From Sternotherus odoratus (taxonomy: Eukaryota; Chordata; Testudines; Kinosternidae): a stretch of DNA of 64,000 bases. Location of the stretch: the NCBI GenBank assembly GCA_032164245.1, contig JAVMKO010000001.1:292813041-292877040 (forward strand), in the 5' to 3' direction. The notes beneath the pieces are model-generated. The model was not told where the DNA came from and ran no database searches. It was given only the letters and a program-made list of their open reading frames with translations. Position numbers and translations under genes: made by a program. Shown piece by piece: positions 44,801 through 55,573 of this stretch (positions are counted from its first letter, which is position 1; every line of letters begins with the position of its first letter).

Positions 44801-44958
44801 AACTTCACCGTGGCTGTCGGGGGGACATCGGTGGGCTTGAATCCAACCATTTTGCAAGGTTCTGAGTGGCTTCCGAGAAGCCAAAGTGACACGACGTGAG
44901 GAAAGGAAGCGAGTTGTGTCCGACGTAGCAAAGGGCAAGACAAGGACTCTGCCCCAGT
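38766..44958 (-). CDS. UCP2: UCP2 copy 2 (mitochondrial uncoupling protein 2, SLC25 carrier)
   Basis: Coding exons in transcript order: 44850-44725, 43694-43487, 41969-41775, 40987-40886, 40103-39923, 38880-38766; 927 nt, 308 aa plus stop, with the same exon sizes as copy 1. It keeps Asp28 (the position matching the UCP1 Asp implicated in proton transport), SPNVARN and MPSF, and all three Px(D)xxK carrier signatures, with six predicted membrane helices expected for the family. The first coding exon probably begins at 44958 after a CATCTAG acceptor. A CpG island with a TATA box and a splice donor lies upstream at about 48.9 kb. Introns carry a hAT insertion (41223-41727) and a retroviral-type LTR (from 42463). 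This is the likely functional UCP2. Confidence 0.95.
39923..40103 (-). CDS. UCP2: UCP2 copy 2, coding exon 5
   Basis: 181 nt with the third signature [19 protein letters not shown]. Ends AFYKG at GTGAGT. Confidence 0.95.
40886..40987 (-). CDS. UCP2: UCP2 copy 2, coding exon 4
   Basis: 102 nt encoding [20 protein letters not shown] and [13 protein letters not shown]. Confidence 0.95.
41030..41207 (+). mobile_element. MITE in UCP2 copy 2 intron
   Basis: Duplicate of 19839-20016 with the same inverted ends, one end now gccacgtagacgtatcc. Confidence 0.75.
41223..41727 (-). mobile_element. hAT (Charlie-like) element in UCP2 copy 2 intron
   Basis: Ends CACTGATTCTCAAAG and CTTTGAGAACCACTG-like match the common CAGTGGTTCTCAA hAT end. 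8-bp flanks gttcagaa / gtttagga (two mismatches). Copy 1 lacks it at about 20030. GC-rich interior. Confidence 0.82.
41775..41969 (-). CDS. UCP2: UCP2 copy 2, coding exon 3
   Basis: 195 nt with [19 protein letters not shown], the second carrier signature. Confidence 0.95.
42463..43172 (+). mobile_element. LTR with a short piece of retroelement leader
   Basis: LTR about 42463-43007, TGTCATAAG to TACTCACA, with ATTAAA near 42826. After it comes TTAATGGTGGCAGCGGATT, which resembles a primer-binding site and leader, to about 43172. Copy 1 has none of this near 20760. No coding region and no clean TSD. Confidence 0.65.
43487..43694 (-). CDS. UCP2: UCP2 copy 2, coding exon 2
   Basis: 208 nt, same protein as copy 1. 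Ends KGSE plus one base at GTGAGT. Confidence 0.95.
44725..44958 (-). CDS. UCP2: UCP2 copy 2, first coding exon (CDS 44850-44725)
   Basis: Residues 1-42, with [22 protein letters not shown] starts at 44850 in the context CAAAATGG; about 108 nt of 5' UTR precede it in the exon. Confidence 0.93.
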
Positions 44959-45670
44959 CTAGATGGGACAGAAACAAGAGGGGTAAAGAGAGTTCAAAGC
45001 TCTGGTCACACCCCACCACTTCCTACACTGCGTCAGCCAAAGATCAGCACATACATTACCCAACACTCCATCCCTGGCATCTGGTTCTCCCAGCACGGGA
45101 TACAAGCAACTCCCATGTAGTCCAGGAGGAGAGGCTTCTATCCCATGGCAGGAGAGGCAGGCCGGGGGCTTTTGCCATTCAGAACACCCATTTTTCCCAG
45201 ACCCAAATGGAGTCTGAATCAATGGCAGAGCTGAGACTAGCAGAGACCTGGCTACACAGTCCCCGCTCTAACCACTAGACCACACTGCCTTCTCAATTTG
45301 GCTTCCATGCTGAACTTGGATTAAACACATTTAAATATCTGGCATGGTGAGGAGATAAGGCATTGCTGCTTAAATAGATGACTAGCCTGCTAGCTAAATT
45401 TAACCCAGTCTGTGTGCATTTACCACCTACCCTCTGCCCTACACCGAATACTGCTGGGTAGAGTTTGGGGTGTGGTGCGGAAATAGGCCGTACTCTGAAT
45501 TTGGTACATTTGTGTTTATTATCGGGGCCATAAAGATCTGCCCTGAGCTGTCCATTTCCTTGCATTTGAGAGTGGGAGTTTTGCAAATGCTGCACATAAG
45601 GAAGTTGTCACTTTAAAATAAATAAATAAATAAACACACCAAACACACACAGGGTGGTTGCTTAAAGTTT

Positions 45671-47929
45671 TGGGAGGTTGAGGAGGCTCAGCGGGTGATT
45701 TCATCACTAACCCAACCCTCATTCTGGGTCCGTCTGGCCAGGCTCTCGTTCAACAGGAATGACATTTTTAGTGCCTTAGAACAGGAGGGGAGTTCTTCCA
45801 AGTTTGTTTTGAGGAGACCAGTGGCTGCAAGATGGAGGAGCCTCGCCTCAGTGCCAAACCAGCTGTGAAGGAGACAGATGGGCTTGTAGGGCACCATTCA
45901 GGATCCAGTGCAAGTCAAGCCTGGCAACCTGCCCACTGAAAGCTGGAGATGAAGGCGATTTGTTTCCACCAGTTGTGACTAACGTTTCCCCAAACAACAT
46001 CACTAACCACCCCCAGCGAGATTCTAAAGGCCTGTTTTGTTCAGCTGAAAGACTGTTGTCCTAGTGACTGTTGGAGGGAGACACATCACTCACCAGCCCA
46101 GCACGGAGCTCAGATCTGATTGGGTACACCCATTGCTAGGCCGTGACCAGCGGAGAAACCTAACTGCCATTGTCCAGGATGTGGTTAGACAGCTTTAAAC
46201 CATGCAGCCCCTCCCTCGTGGGACAGCGATCAATAGAAGGGATCAAAATCCCACAGATCAGTCATTTTAAGCAGCACAGGGAGATCCAGCACACGCCTGG
46301 GAACTTCAGAGCTGTGTAGCGAGAGCTCCCACAAAACAAGCATACAGCCGTGGGAGCCTTCATAAGACCCAGGAGCACCGAATATATCCAGAGCTAAAGA
46401 GTGGAGTCCCGGAGACCATGGAGAACTTCTCCCCACAGGGATCTGGTGAACAAAAGCCCTCGTCCATGATGGAGTGATCACATCATTAAGAGGTGGTAGA
46501 AGATTCCTGTCCAGCAAGGGAAGGAAGATCTTGTGCCTAGAAGTCTCAGCCTGGCCTCTATCCTCCATTCTGCCAGACAAGTCGCTTAGGATGTGTCTGC
46601 ACTACAGTTGGTACAATGCTACTCTACCAAGCACATTAAAAACAGCCTTGCCCCATCCAGTGCTAGCCACCCAAGTTTAAACCTGGCCCACCTGCTACCC
46701 CCTTGCTATTTTTAGCACAGTGGTGCAAATGGAGCTAGCACTGGTGTTGGGAAGCAGACTTGCAGCTGCAGTGTAGACATACCACTAGCCTCCCAGAACC
46801 AAGCATTAGACTCTCCCCTAGACAGCAGGGGGATGTAGATGGGGCCAGCTGGGAGGCCCATCACAGATATAGGCATCACCCATTACGGAGAAAACCAGCC
46901 TCGCTCTATCTGAGCGGACAGCAGCAAACTGCATTTCGACAGCATTTCCAACTGGACTTCGGCAGAGCTGGGCCGTGACTGCGGGGAGAGTTCGGTCTCA
47001 TGTATTCTGGAAGATCAAGCAGCCAGATGACTGTGTTCCTGGCATGGGAGGAATTCTAGTGTTGTCTACAAGTCCCTCAGCACTGGCCCGGCTCTGTTCC
47101 TGTACCAAGGCTCCCCGGACTGATGGGAGCCATGCTAAGCCAACAGGGAACCAATCCTGCCCCCAGGGGTAGTTTATAAAACTGTTTCAGAGGAGATTCT
47201 CAGACAAGCCAGTGCAGTAGCAGCCTGCTAGGAACCACTATGCTTGAGCACAATCCTAGCTAGGGTAGGACACTTCTGCTGCCAGTGTGGACAGTGTGGT
47301 GTTCACTTTTCCTCCCTGGGTGGGGTTCCCCACTGTAACCACGTCATGGCTGGAGAGAAGTCAACAGGAACTGAACGGTCACCCAGTCACCCTCCATGCA
47401 GCAGGGGCTTGCTTGCTAAGCTCTCTCCTAAACAGGGTAATTAACACCCTAAATGAATATTTCCACCCCTTAGAAGAGGGGAGAAGGGCACCTCTTCACT
47501 GCCTCTAGAAACACAGCTGTGGTCAAGCTAGGACAGAACAGGTGGTCGGAGATCTGGCGGGAGGATCATTTCTCAGAGGTACAGACACATCTACAGCCGC
47601 TGGAGATGAGACTTGACTAGGTGGAGTCCGTGTATCTGAAGAGACTTGCAGTGTAAGGAACTAGAGAGCGGGAATGCCGGTCACAATTATGGCTACAAGG
47701 GCAATCAGACCACCCACCTCACACGGGGGGGAGGCTGCTCTTTGTGGGTTAGTTTCAGCAGGTGATTCCGGAGTAGAAATCCACTGAACAATCCCACCGG
47801 AAAGCCGACGCTGAAATCAGAGGGTTTAGTCTCGAAGGAGCCAGGAGTCCTCTTGTCTCCACCTGGCAGAGATCCGGTCCCCAAGCAGCACCTAGCACGG
47901 ATCTACCCCGGCAGCATGCGGGTGTTTTA
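45671..47929. other. UCP2 copy 2 upstream intron: no gene seen
   Basis: Unique sequence except for a probable MITE at 46589-46784 (ggatgtgtctgcactaca / tgcagtgtagacatacc). I could not see a second non-coding exon. Confidence 0.5.
46589..46784. mobile_element. Probable MITE
   Basis: Near inverted ends gtgtctgcactac and cagtgtagacatac. No TSD settled. Confidence 0.45.
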
Positions 47930-48888
47930 TGAAACTGATGCTCCGGCTTCAGTCCCAGGGGCGGGGGCGCTACCCGGGGCAGCCAAACCGCATTAGGGGA
48001 GCCGGTGAAGTTACCTGGCCCAGGGAGCCCGCGGGGCGATCAGGAGTCTCTGAAGGTGACCCACTCCCCCGACGTGCTTCCCGCGCGGACGAGCCGAGCC
48101 CGCTGCTGGGCCATAGAAAGTGGCTTCGAAACGAGGCAGCTGATCCTCATAATCCTGATCCTGGAGGGGAGGAGAGCGGGGCTCAGGCCAGGGGCTGCAA
48201 AGCGGCACCGGAACAGCGGCCACCGGCCCAGCATCTCCCCGCACCGCTGCGGATCGAGCCGCGCGGAGCCCCGGAGCTGCATTTACCGCGCGACCGGCCC
48301 CGGGGACAGAACCGGCCCGGCCCTGCAGGCGGGGACCCCAACAGCTCGAGTCAGACCCCAGGGAAAAGCCGGGAAAGCCCCGCCCCCCGTGTGGATCGGG
48401 ATCAACCTCCGGAGCGTCTCGATCCCGTGACTAGGGGGTTCAGGCGCAAGGCGAGTGGCCTCGGGCCCCATTCGTTCAGCCCGGGGCACCGGCTGGGCGG
48501 ACCATCCCCGCCCCCGGTTAGCTTTGAGCGCAAAGACTCGGGCCCGTCCTGTGGAGGGTGCGGGGAGATTTAGGATCGAGGGGTGCTGGCGCGCCTAAAT
48601 CCCCTAGGCTCTAACGAGCGGGCAGCGCTGGCTGGGAGCCCTGCGCGGCAGCTGGAGCGAAGGGAGCCCCGGAAAACATCCCGCGGGGAGCCCCCCCCCC
48701 AAGAAAGCCGGGGGCGGGATAATTCGCCCCTCTCCACCCGCCCCCCCGCGTCCCGGGTCACAGCCAGCGCAGCCAAGCGCGGAGGGGTCCCGGCTCCCAG
48801 GAGGGGTCAGCCCCGCCCCGGACGGGCTGGGGGCCCCCGATCCCGCTGCGGGATGGGAGCTCAGCGGGTGCCCGGGACAGGGACCCAC

Positions 48889-48932
48889 CTGGGCTCGAGG
48901 AGGAGAAGCGGCCGCTGCACCGATCGCAGAAG
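48889..48932 (-). other. UCP2: Predicted non-coding first exon of UCP2 copy 2
   Basis: Placed about 30 bases after a - strand TATA box and ended by a good donor (CCCAG then GTGGGT, exon end 48889). It would splice across about 3.9 kb to the coding exon at 44958. The start is only estimated. Mammalian UCP2 also has non-coding 5' exons; a second one could lie in between but I could not see it. Confidence 0.5.
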
Positions 48933-48956
48933 GAGGAATATGTGGGGCGCTGCCGC

Positions 48957-49035
48957 TTTATACCGCCGGGAGCCGGCATCAGCCCCGCCCCACCCCCGCG
49001 GGGAGGAGCCACGGCAGCTCCGCCCCGCCCCCCGG
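48957..49035 (-). promoter_or_regulatory. Core promoter upstream of UCP2 copy 2: TATA box and GC boxes
   Basis: On the - strand GGTATAAAGC (TATAAA at 48962-48957) is preceded by Sp1-type GC boxes around 48976-48990 and 49020-49033. The only downstream gene in this direction is UCP2 copy 2. Confidence 0.55.
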
Positions 49036-49671
49036 TGGGGGGCGATGGGTGCAACCCCCCCACCCCGCCCCAGGAGCCTGGCCTCAGGGACTACCCCTCC
49101 CCCACAAGAGGCGGCGAAGGGGCCGGTGAGACACCCCCTTCCACGCGGGGTGTGTGCGGGGGGAGCGGGGAGCCCAGCACCAGGGGCTGCAATTCCCCCA
49201 CGTGCGCCGCCAGGGACCGTCTGACCCCCGGCATCCCACTGCACACCTGGGCTGCTCTTGACAGTCACCCCCGAGCCCCTCACCCCCACGGATCGCCCCG
49301 TTCCCTGCCTGCCCTTCCCCCACCCCGGCCCTTCCCCCGCCAATGTACGCTGCACCCGGGAGGGGCAGAAGCGGCGCCCCGGGGTCCGGTGCAAGCAGCG
49401 ACCACGTGTCCCCAGCCCCGGAACCCTGAGCATGGGGCGGGGGTGTGTGTTCCCCTGCTCGGCCTGTGCTGATTGGGAGACGGGGCACCCTCCCCACTGC
49501 ACTAGCCAATGGGAGAGCAGCGCTAGGAAGGGCTCCCTCCCTCGTTGGGAGCGGCAGGTGCTGGGATGAAGGTCAGGAGGCTGATGGCCCCGCCCTGGGG
49601 TGTCACCTGTCAGCAGAGCCTGGCACGGCTGAGCTGGTGACCAAAGGTTGCAGAGGGGACCGGTCCATGGG

Positions 49672-50764
49672 GTGATCCAACTGTGGGATCCAACTGCGAG
49701 TGTCAGATCAGGACAGATTGCTTCCAAAGGGGCAACTACAGCCCAAAGCTGGGGTTTCTCCACACTAAGGCAAACCAAACCAGCCAAACAGAAAAGACTT
49801 TGGTTTCACCCCACTGGCTAACCACAAGTCACACAAGCAATCCCCTTAAGACACTCCAGATTCCCAGTATCACCACCAGCAGCCACCTGTCCTGGGGACC
49901 AATGGTTATGAAAACCAATGCCTCAAATAAAGAAAATGGTTCTCCCCAATTCCAAAGAATCGGGCCCCAGACCCAGGTCAATATACCAATCGGATCTTCC
50001 CACAAATCACGCTGTTGCCAATCCTTTAGAATCTAAAATCTAAAGGTTTATTGTACAAGGAAAAGGTATAGGTGAGGGTTAGGAAAGGTTAAAAGAAATA
50101 AATTACATGCAGTAATGGCAAATCTCTTGGTTCAGGCTTGCAGCAAAGGTAGAATGAACTGCAGGTTTAAATCAAAGTCTTTAGAAAGCATCCCATTTAG
50201 GGATGGGTCAGCACCTTAGTCCAGAGTTCACCTGTGTAACAAAGTCCATTCAGAGCTGGAAGCAAGACAGGCTGCAGGCTGAAGGTAGAAGACCCAATGG
50301 AGGACGTTCTTCCAGGCTTTATAGACTTCCTCCTGTGGGTGACGACCCTCCTCCTCCTTATGCAGAGTCTGGTTGCAAACTGGAGGTCCACAGCCACATG
50401 GTCCAATTACCAGACTCTCAATGATTCAGTTTTTGCCCAGGCATGTCCCATTCCTGGGGAGGCTCCTCAGGTGTGGACAGAGTTCATTGTGCAGTTGATG
50501 GCCCTTTAATGGGCCATCAGGCAGGCCATTCAAGTTAACATCAGCTTGTCTGAGATTTCACCCAGAAGCCAAGCATAAGTTTGAAGTACAGGCCCCCTAT
50601 ATTCAATATTCATAACTTCAGTTCCAAAAAGATACCCACATATCAATGGCACATTCATAATCCGCCCTCCATAACCTGGTCATAGACACCTGCTATGACC
50701 CCTTCACATAATATTTGATACCCCAATGATCTATATGGTACCAAATTATTTCGGTACCGTGACA
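49672..50764. mobile_element. Solo LTR related to 29832-30985
   Basis: Shares gatccaactgcgagtgtcag through taccgtgaca with the LTR at 29832. Its first bases are missing or altered; ends TGACA at 50764. Confidence 0.7.
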
Positions 50765-51291
50765 GTGACCCAGGTGAGCCAGCTGGAAGTCCCTGGCAGG
50801 GAGAGGTGGGAAAGGCTCTGTTCTGTGCAGCTGATCCCCGGGGCTCTCCAGGGCCCTGCTGAAGTCAGAAACTAACTAACCCTGACCCGGCCTGTCTCTC
50901 GTTTGGTTCCTCAGCAGATCAGTCACTTGGAGAGTGGGGACTGATCACTGAAAGAGGCCACTAATCAGTTGGGACTCACTAGTGCTCTGCTTAGCTTCAG
51001 CCAAAATATCCCCCCATTCCTACATTTTGAAGAAACCTTCTAAAAAGCATCACTTTGCTCCACAGGGACAAGGGACCAGATCCGATCACATCTGTTACCC
51101 CCTCAATGCTTCTTTGAACGATTTGGTGCTTTCTGTTATACTGGTTCCCACCGCTGCAGAAGTGGGCACCAATAAATGACACACTCTGGTGTGGCTTCAT
51201 TCTTTAATGCCATAGTCATAGTCCAGTTAGAAGGAGAATTGAATGTTGATGTATCTATCTTAGAGTTTTCTATTGTGCCAGTCACTGTAGT
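50765..51291. other. UCP3-UCP2 spacer: nothing recognised
   Basis: No gene, repeat end or regulatory motif that I could support. Confidence 0.4.
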
Positions 51292-51299
51292 ATCTAAGG

Positions 51300-52379
51300 C
51301 AGTGTGACGGAGTAGGAATACTGTGTGTGTGCCTCAGTTTCCCCTATGCATTCCTTAAGTGTCTATGTGAAGGAATAGGGGGCTGATGGTGTTGCAAAGC
51401 AGAGGCAGTGTAAGCAAGTAGCTGACGCCCTCCTCCCTCTCTGCAGGTGTCCATACCTGAAGCTGTAATCTGACTCCAAGTGGGGGAGGGAGGTCACCTG
51501 ACCTGGCTGAGCCTGGGGGGAAGAGGGTCTGGAGAGGAGTTTCAGTCTGAAGGTAGCTGGAGTCAGGCAGGGAAGGGCAGAGGTGCTATCTGGCTCTCTG
51601 GCCCTCAAAATGGATCCAGCTGAGGGCTCACGTTCGCTGTATGGTCTGTGTTAGACCAGGTACCGGTCATCGAATAAACCTCTGTTTTACTGGCTGGCTG
51701 AGAGTCACGTCTGACTGTGGATTTGGGATGCAGAATCCACAGGCTCCCCCAGGACCCTGCCCAGGCGGGCTTGCTGGGGGAAGCGCACGGAGGGGCAGAA
51801 GGTGCTGAATGCTCCGAGGTCAGACCCAGGAAGGTGTAAACGGGGACCTCTAAGCTCCTAGCCTTGGAGACAGGCTGTGTACGGAGAGAGGACGTTTTCC
51901 CTCAGAATCCTACCTGGCTTCATAGGGAGCAAGTTCCAGACCATCGCCCGGGAACGCCGTGACAGGCAGTGGTTCTCAATCGGGTACGCGTACCTATGGG
52001 GGTACTCAGAGGTCTTCCAGGAGCTACATCAACTCATCTGGGTATTTGCCCAGTTTTACAACAAGCTACATAAAAAACACTGGCGAAGTCAGTACCAAGT
52101 AAAATTTCACACAGACAATGACTTATTTATACTGCTCTATATACTATACACTGAAATGTATGTACAGTATTTATATTCCAATTGATTTATTTTATAATTA
52201 TATGTTAAAAATGTGAAAGTTAAGCAATTTTTCAGTAATAGCATGGTTATGACACATCTGTATTTTTATGTCTGATTTTGTAAGCAAGTAGTTTTTAAGT
52301 GAGGTGAAACTTGGAGGTACGCAGGACAAATCAGACTCTTGAAAGGGGTACAGTCGTCTGGAAAGGTGGAGAGACACTG
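51300..52379 (-). mobile_element. hAT-type element with an LTR nested at its edge
   Basis: TSD atctaagg at 51292-51299 and 52380-52387. The first three bases (CAG, 51300-51302) are cut off from the rest (from 51967, cagtggttctcaatc) by the LTR. Same family as 1143-1564. Confidence 0.85.
51303..51964 (+). mobile_element. Solo LTR nested in the hAT element
   Basis: TGTGACGGAG to GCCGTGACA with exact 5-bp TSD ggcag (51298-51302, 51965-51969). Polyadenylation signal AATAAA near 51674. Confidence 0.87.
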
Positions 52380-52387
52380 ATCTAAGG

Positions 52388-55300
52388 CATGCTCTGCCTT
52401 TGAAAGTTATATCAGCACAGCGACATCAGTCGGGGTACGAAGAAAACACCCTTACTGATGCCAACCAACCCCGCAGGGTAGATGCAGCTATGTCAACGGA
52501 AGAGGGCTTCTGTCGGCATCGCTAATGTCACGCCGGGAGGTGGTGTTCCTGCACCATCAGACAAACTCCCATCTGTTGGGTGGGCTGCGTCTACACCTGT
52601 GGGCTGTGCTAGGCTAATCTTTGTGTGTGATGAATTTCAGTGCTTGTGCAGAGCATGGGGCTGCTGGCTGTGGCTACAGAGCAGCTATGCACGGAGGGCG
52701 AAATTCACCTCTGCGCAGTGAATCACCGCAGAGTACACCGCAGTACGTATCCCAGTTGGCCTGGAGAGTGTGTCCATCCCCGATAAGTGCAGTGTTAAGC
52801 CACGTATTGACTGCACAGGGGTGATCTGCTCTGAGTTAGCGTTGCTATTAGGTGTAGCTCAGGCTGGTGATTCTGGTCTGCAAAGTCCTGTATCGTTTGG
52901 GATGCCATTGACTGCTCCGCCGGGACAGTTCAAGTTGACCTGTGAAGATGGTTTTAAGAGACTGAACATGTGCCCCTTGTTGATCCTTTAGGATGTGAAT
53001 CAAGGAGGTCGGAAAGGGGCTGGTGCTGCTGGAGCAGACTCCCCCAAATCACTCCTGGGAGCTCAGCACTGCAGGGGAAATTATCACAAGGTTTCTGCAC
53101 CTGGACCAGGGTGAATTCCATGCCACTGCTTGGCTGGGGCCTGCCCACTGTAGTTGCCATTGTCTTTCATTGACCAGAGCGAGGTGGAGCAAGGGGGCTT
53201 ATTTATCCAGCTCAGAAAGATGCAGGGTGAGCTGACCCCACTAGGATTCAAGCACTGGGATCATTCCAAGTATTTCGAACCCGATGCTTAGACCTCTGGG
53301 TTTGCACCACAGGCCTTTCAGCATGGGCCAGACAGGAAAAAGAGAGAGAGAACGAAATCTGCCAAGGGAAAGACAGGAGACCTGCAACGAGATCCCATGG
53401 GGGCCGTCTGAGTCCTTTTATTAGCCATGATGGCAATAACAGTGACACGGTTTAATGGCCACTCTTCCCCTGTGACATGAGTGATCCACGTGGGGCGGAC
53501 AGTGCTTCCCCTATAATCCCCTCTCTGTGTGGCTCCAGAACACTGGTAGGCACTGCAGGCAGCTCGGGTCGGTGTCCTGCTGCAGATCCATCTGTGGGCG
53601 GTCAGCTCTGGGGGAGGGAGAGAGGAACTAAAGTTACCTGTGTGTTGGAAGGTGTTTCTCTGGCATTCATTTATCCCACTTCTGCTTCCCGGCACATCAG
53701 CTCTGCTGGCTGAATCCTACGGAGACCAGAGATGGAAAAGACCTGGCAGGTCCCAGCTGGTTGGTCCTTTCACTGGGCTTGTCCCCTAAAGTCTATTCAT
53801 CAGTGTATAATCCAGTCTAAGGCCTTGGCTGCACTACAAAGGGTTTGCCAGTATAGCTATGCCGGTAGACCAGCAAGAGAGTTCCTTTCCCAGCACCCCT
53901 TATACCCGTTCTCCAAACAAAATCAACTATACTAACAACAGGACTTTTTTTGCTGGTCAAACTGTATCTGCACCAAGGCTTTTGCTGCCCAGTGATTCAG
54001 CTGGGAGGAGAGCTGGGGGCACTGGAATAAGCTATGCTGCCAAGGCACAGTTTCTCTGTGTCCACATGAAGAGTGCTTTGCTGATCTAGTATGCTGGTTT
54101 ACCTATACCGGTAAAGCCTTCAGGTGTTGACTTGGCTAGTTATGCTAGCAGTATTTCTACGTGGAGACCAAGCCTACCTTTAAACAGTCCACCGCTTGGG
54201 AGCCAAGCTTGATCCTCACTGTTAGGAAACCTTTCCTGATTTTCCTCCTACGTTTTCCTTGGTTTAATTTCATCCCCTTACTCGCAGTTGCTTCCTCCTC
54301 TCAGACCACCCTTACCAAACCATCCCCTCGGTCTCGGTGGTGTTATCCAGCTCCCAGCCCCCAATCACCGTAACATCTGAGCAGCACAGCACATCCCTGT
54401 GAGGCTAGGGAAAAATGATCCCCACGTCCGCATCAGAACAAGGAATTGAACCTCATGGGGTATTTCTTTCTAGAGCGGTCAGGAAATGATTTTTTTCCAC
54501 TAGATTTGTAAGGTTTTTTTAAAAATTGTTTTGATAAAACCCACAATTTTATTTATTTTTTTTACAAAAATTTCCATTTCTTCAAAAAGTTTAGCTGGAA
54601 CTTTTTTGATTATTTTTTTCTTCCCATGTCTCAGGTGTCTAAGTTCCTTTGAGTTATTGCTCTGACCTTGCTGCTTGCCAGAAAACCAAAAAAAGAGACA
54701 AGCATAAAATGATTTAAAAAGCAACCCAACTCGTGGGGGGAAAGGGTAGAAAGCAGTGTGGGGTGGGGTTTGTGTCATCATGCTGGGCAGGGCGCAGAGC
54801 ATGGGTCATGCCACATGCTCCGTGACAATCAAAAGACCAGATTAAAAATGGTGCCTAGAGTTAAGCAGAAAAAGGTAAAGAACCCACCAATCTGTAAAAC
54901 GCTGAGTCCAAAGTCACTTACTCTGACTACACTGGCAATTTCCTCCCTGTTTGCTGTCACTCATGAAGGCTGTTTACGCCCTCTGAAGATATTCAATGAG
55001 ATTAAACCTAATGCTGACCCCCGCGCTCTCCCATCCCCCAAAGCGTACCTTGCCCTTTATCATCGCCCGTGGATTATACTCCAGCTTCCTGTCCACGTGG
55101 CAGCGCCTGGATCCCAGGTGGTTCAAAGAGCTCCGAGGCCGTATCGAAAGCTTTACTAAAGTTTGGCTTCATGGATGGTTTTGTGTTTTCGATCGTCGCT
55201 TCAATATCCTGCATCCCTCGGGAATGTTTAAATACCGTAAGTTATGTGGGCATCTCGCCGCCCGTGACAAGTGGGTTTTGAAAAGCCAGCTGTCTCCAGA

Positions 55301-55458
55301 CAGTCCATCCAAAGCAGCATGTCCCCTCCTCGGCGGAGCGTGTGCCCCAGTCACAGGTCAGCACTGAGCCAGCTCTGTACGCTTTGCCTGGGAGAGGAGG
55401 ATCCACGGGAGCCCCCAGGCTGTCCTCTGTCGTCTAGAACCAGAGACCTCCCTGGGGC
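52388..55458. other. Region downstream of UCP3: no gene seen
   Basis: Holds a probable MITE (53820-54175) and an AT-rich stretch near 54500-54620 with - strand AATAAA-like motifs that could serve UCP3, unproven. Confidence 0.4.
53820..54175. mobile_element. Probable MITE
   Basis: Ends aggccttggctgcactac and ctacgtggagaccaagcct are imperfect inverted repeats. Confidence 0.5.
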
Positions 55459-55573
55459 TTAGGAGGGAGAGGTCCACGTCTCCTGGGCCAGCATCATGGC
55501 GCGTTTCAGCTGCTCGTAGGTCACAAACATCACCACGTTCCAGGAGCCCAGCCGCAGGAAGGAGGGCATGAAC
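55459..55573 (-). CDS. UCP3: UCP3 last coding exon
   Basis: 115 nt encoding [20 protein letters not shown], ending [15 protein letters not shown] at 55461-55459. Confidence 0.94.

Larger units (their letters stand above)
32966..45670 (+). repeat. Segmental duplication, copy 2, direct part
   Basis: Partner of 10458-23700. Beyond about 45670 the sequence is unique and leads to the CpG island, so this copy keeps the original upstream flank of UCP2. Confidence 0.9.
47930..49460. promoter_or_regulatory. CpG island
   Basis: About 1.5 kb very rich in G+C and CpG, unlike anything else in the window. It sits between UCP3 and UCP2 copy 2. Long frames open here on both strands only because stop codons are rare in such sequence. 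CCAAT/ATTGG motifs occur just beyond it near 49470-49510. Confidence 0.8.

Noticed and set aside
48861..49787. 308-codon open frame on the - strand, and others at 47929-48573 and 48583-49224
   Set aside because: They lie in the CpG island, where stop codons are rare. Composition is Gly/Pro/Arg-rich and frames are open on both strands at once.
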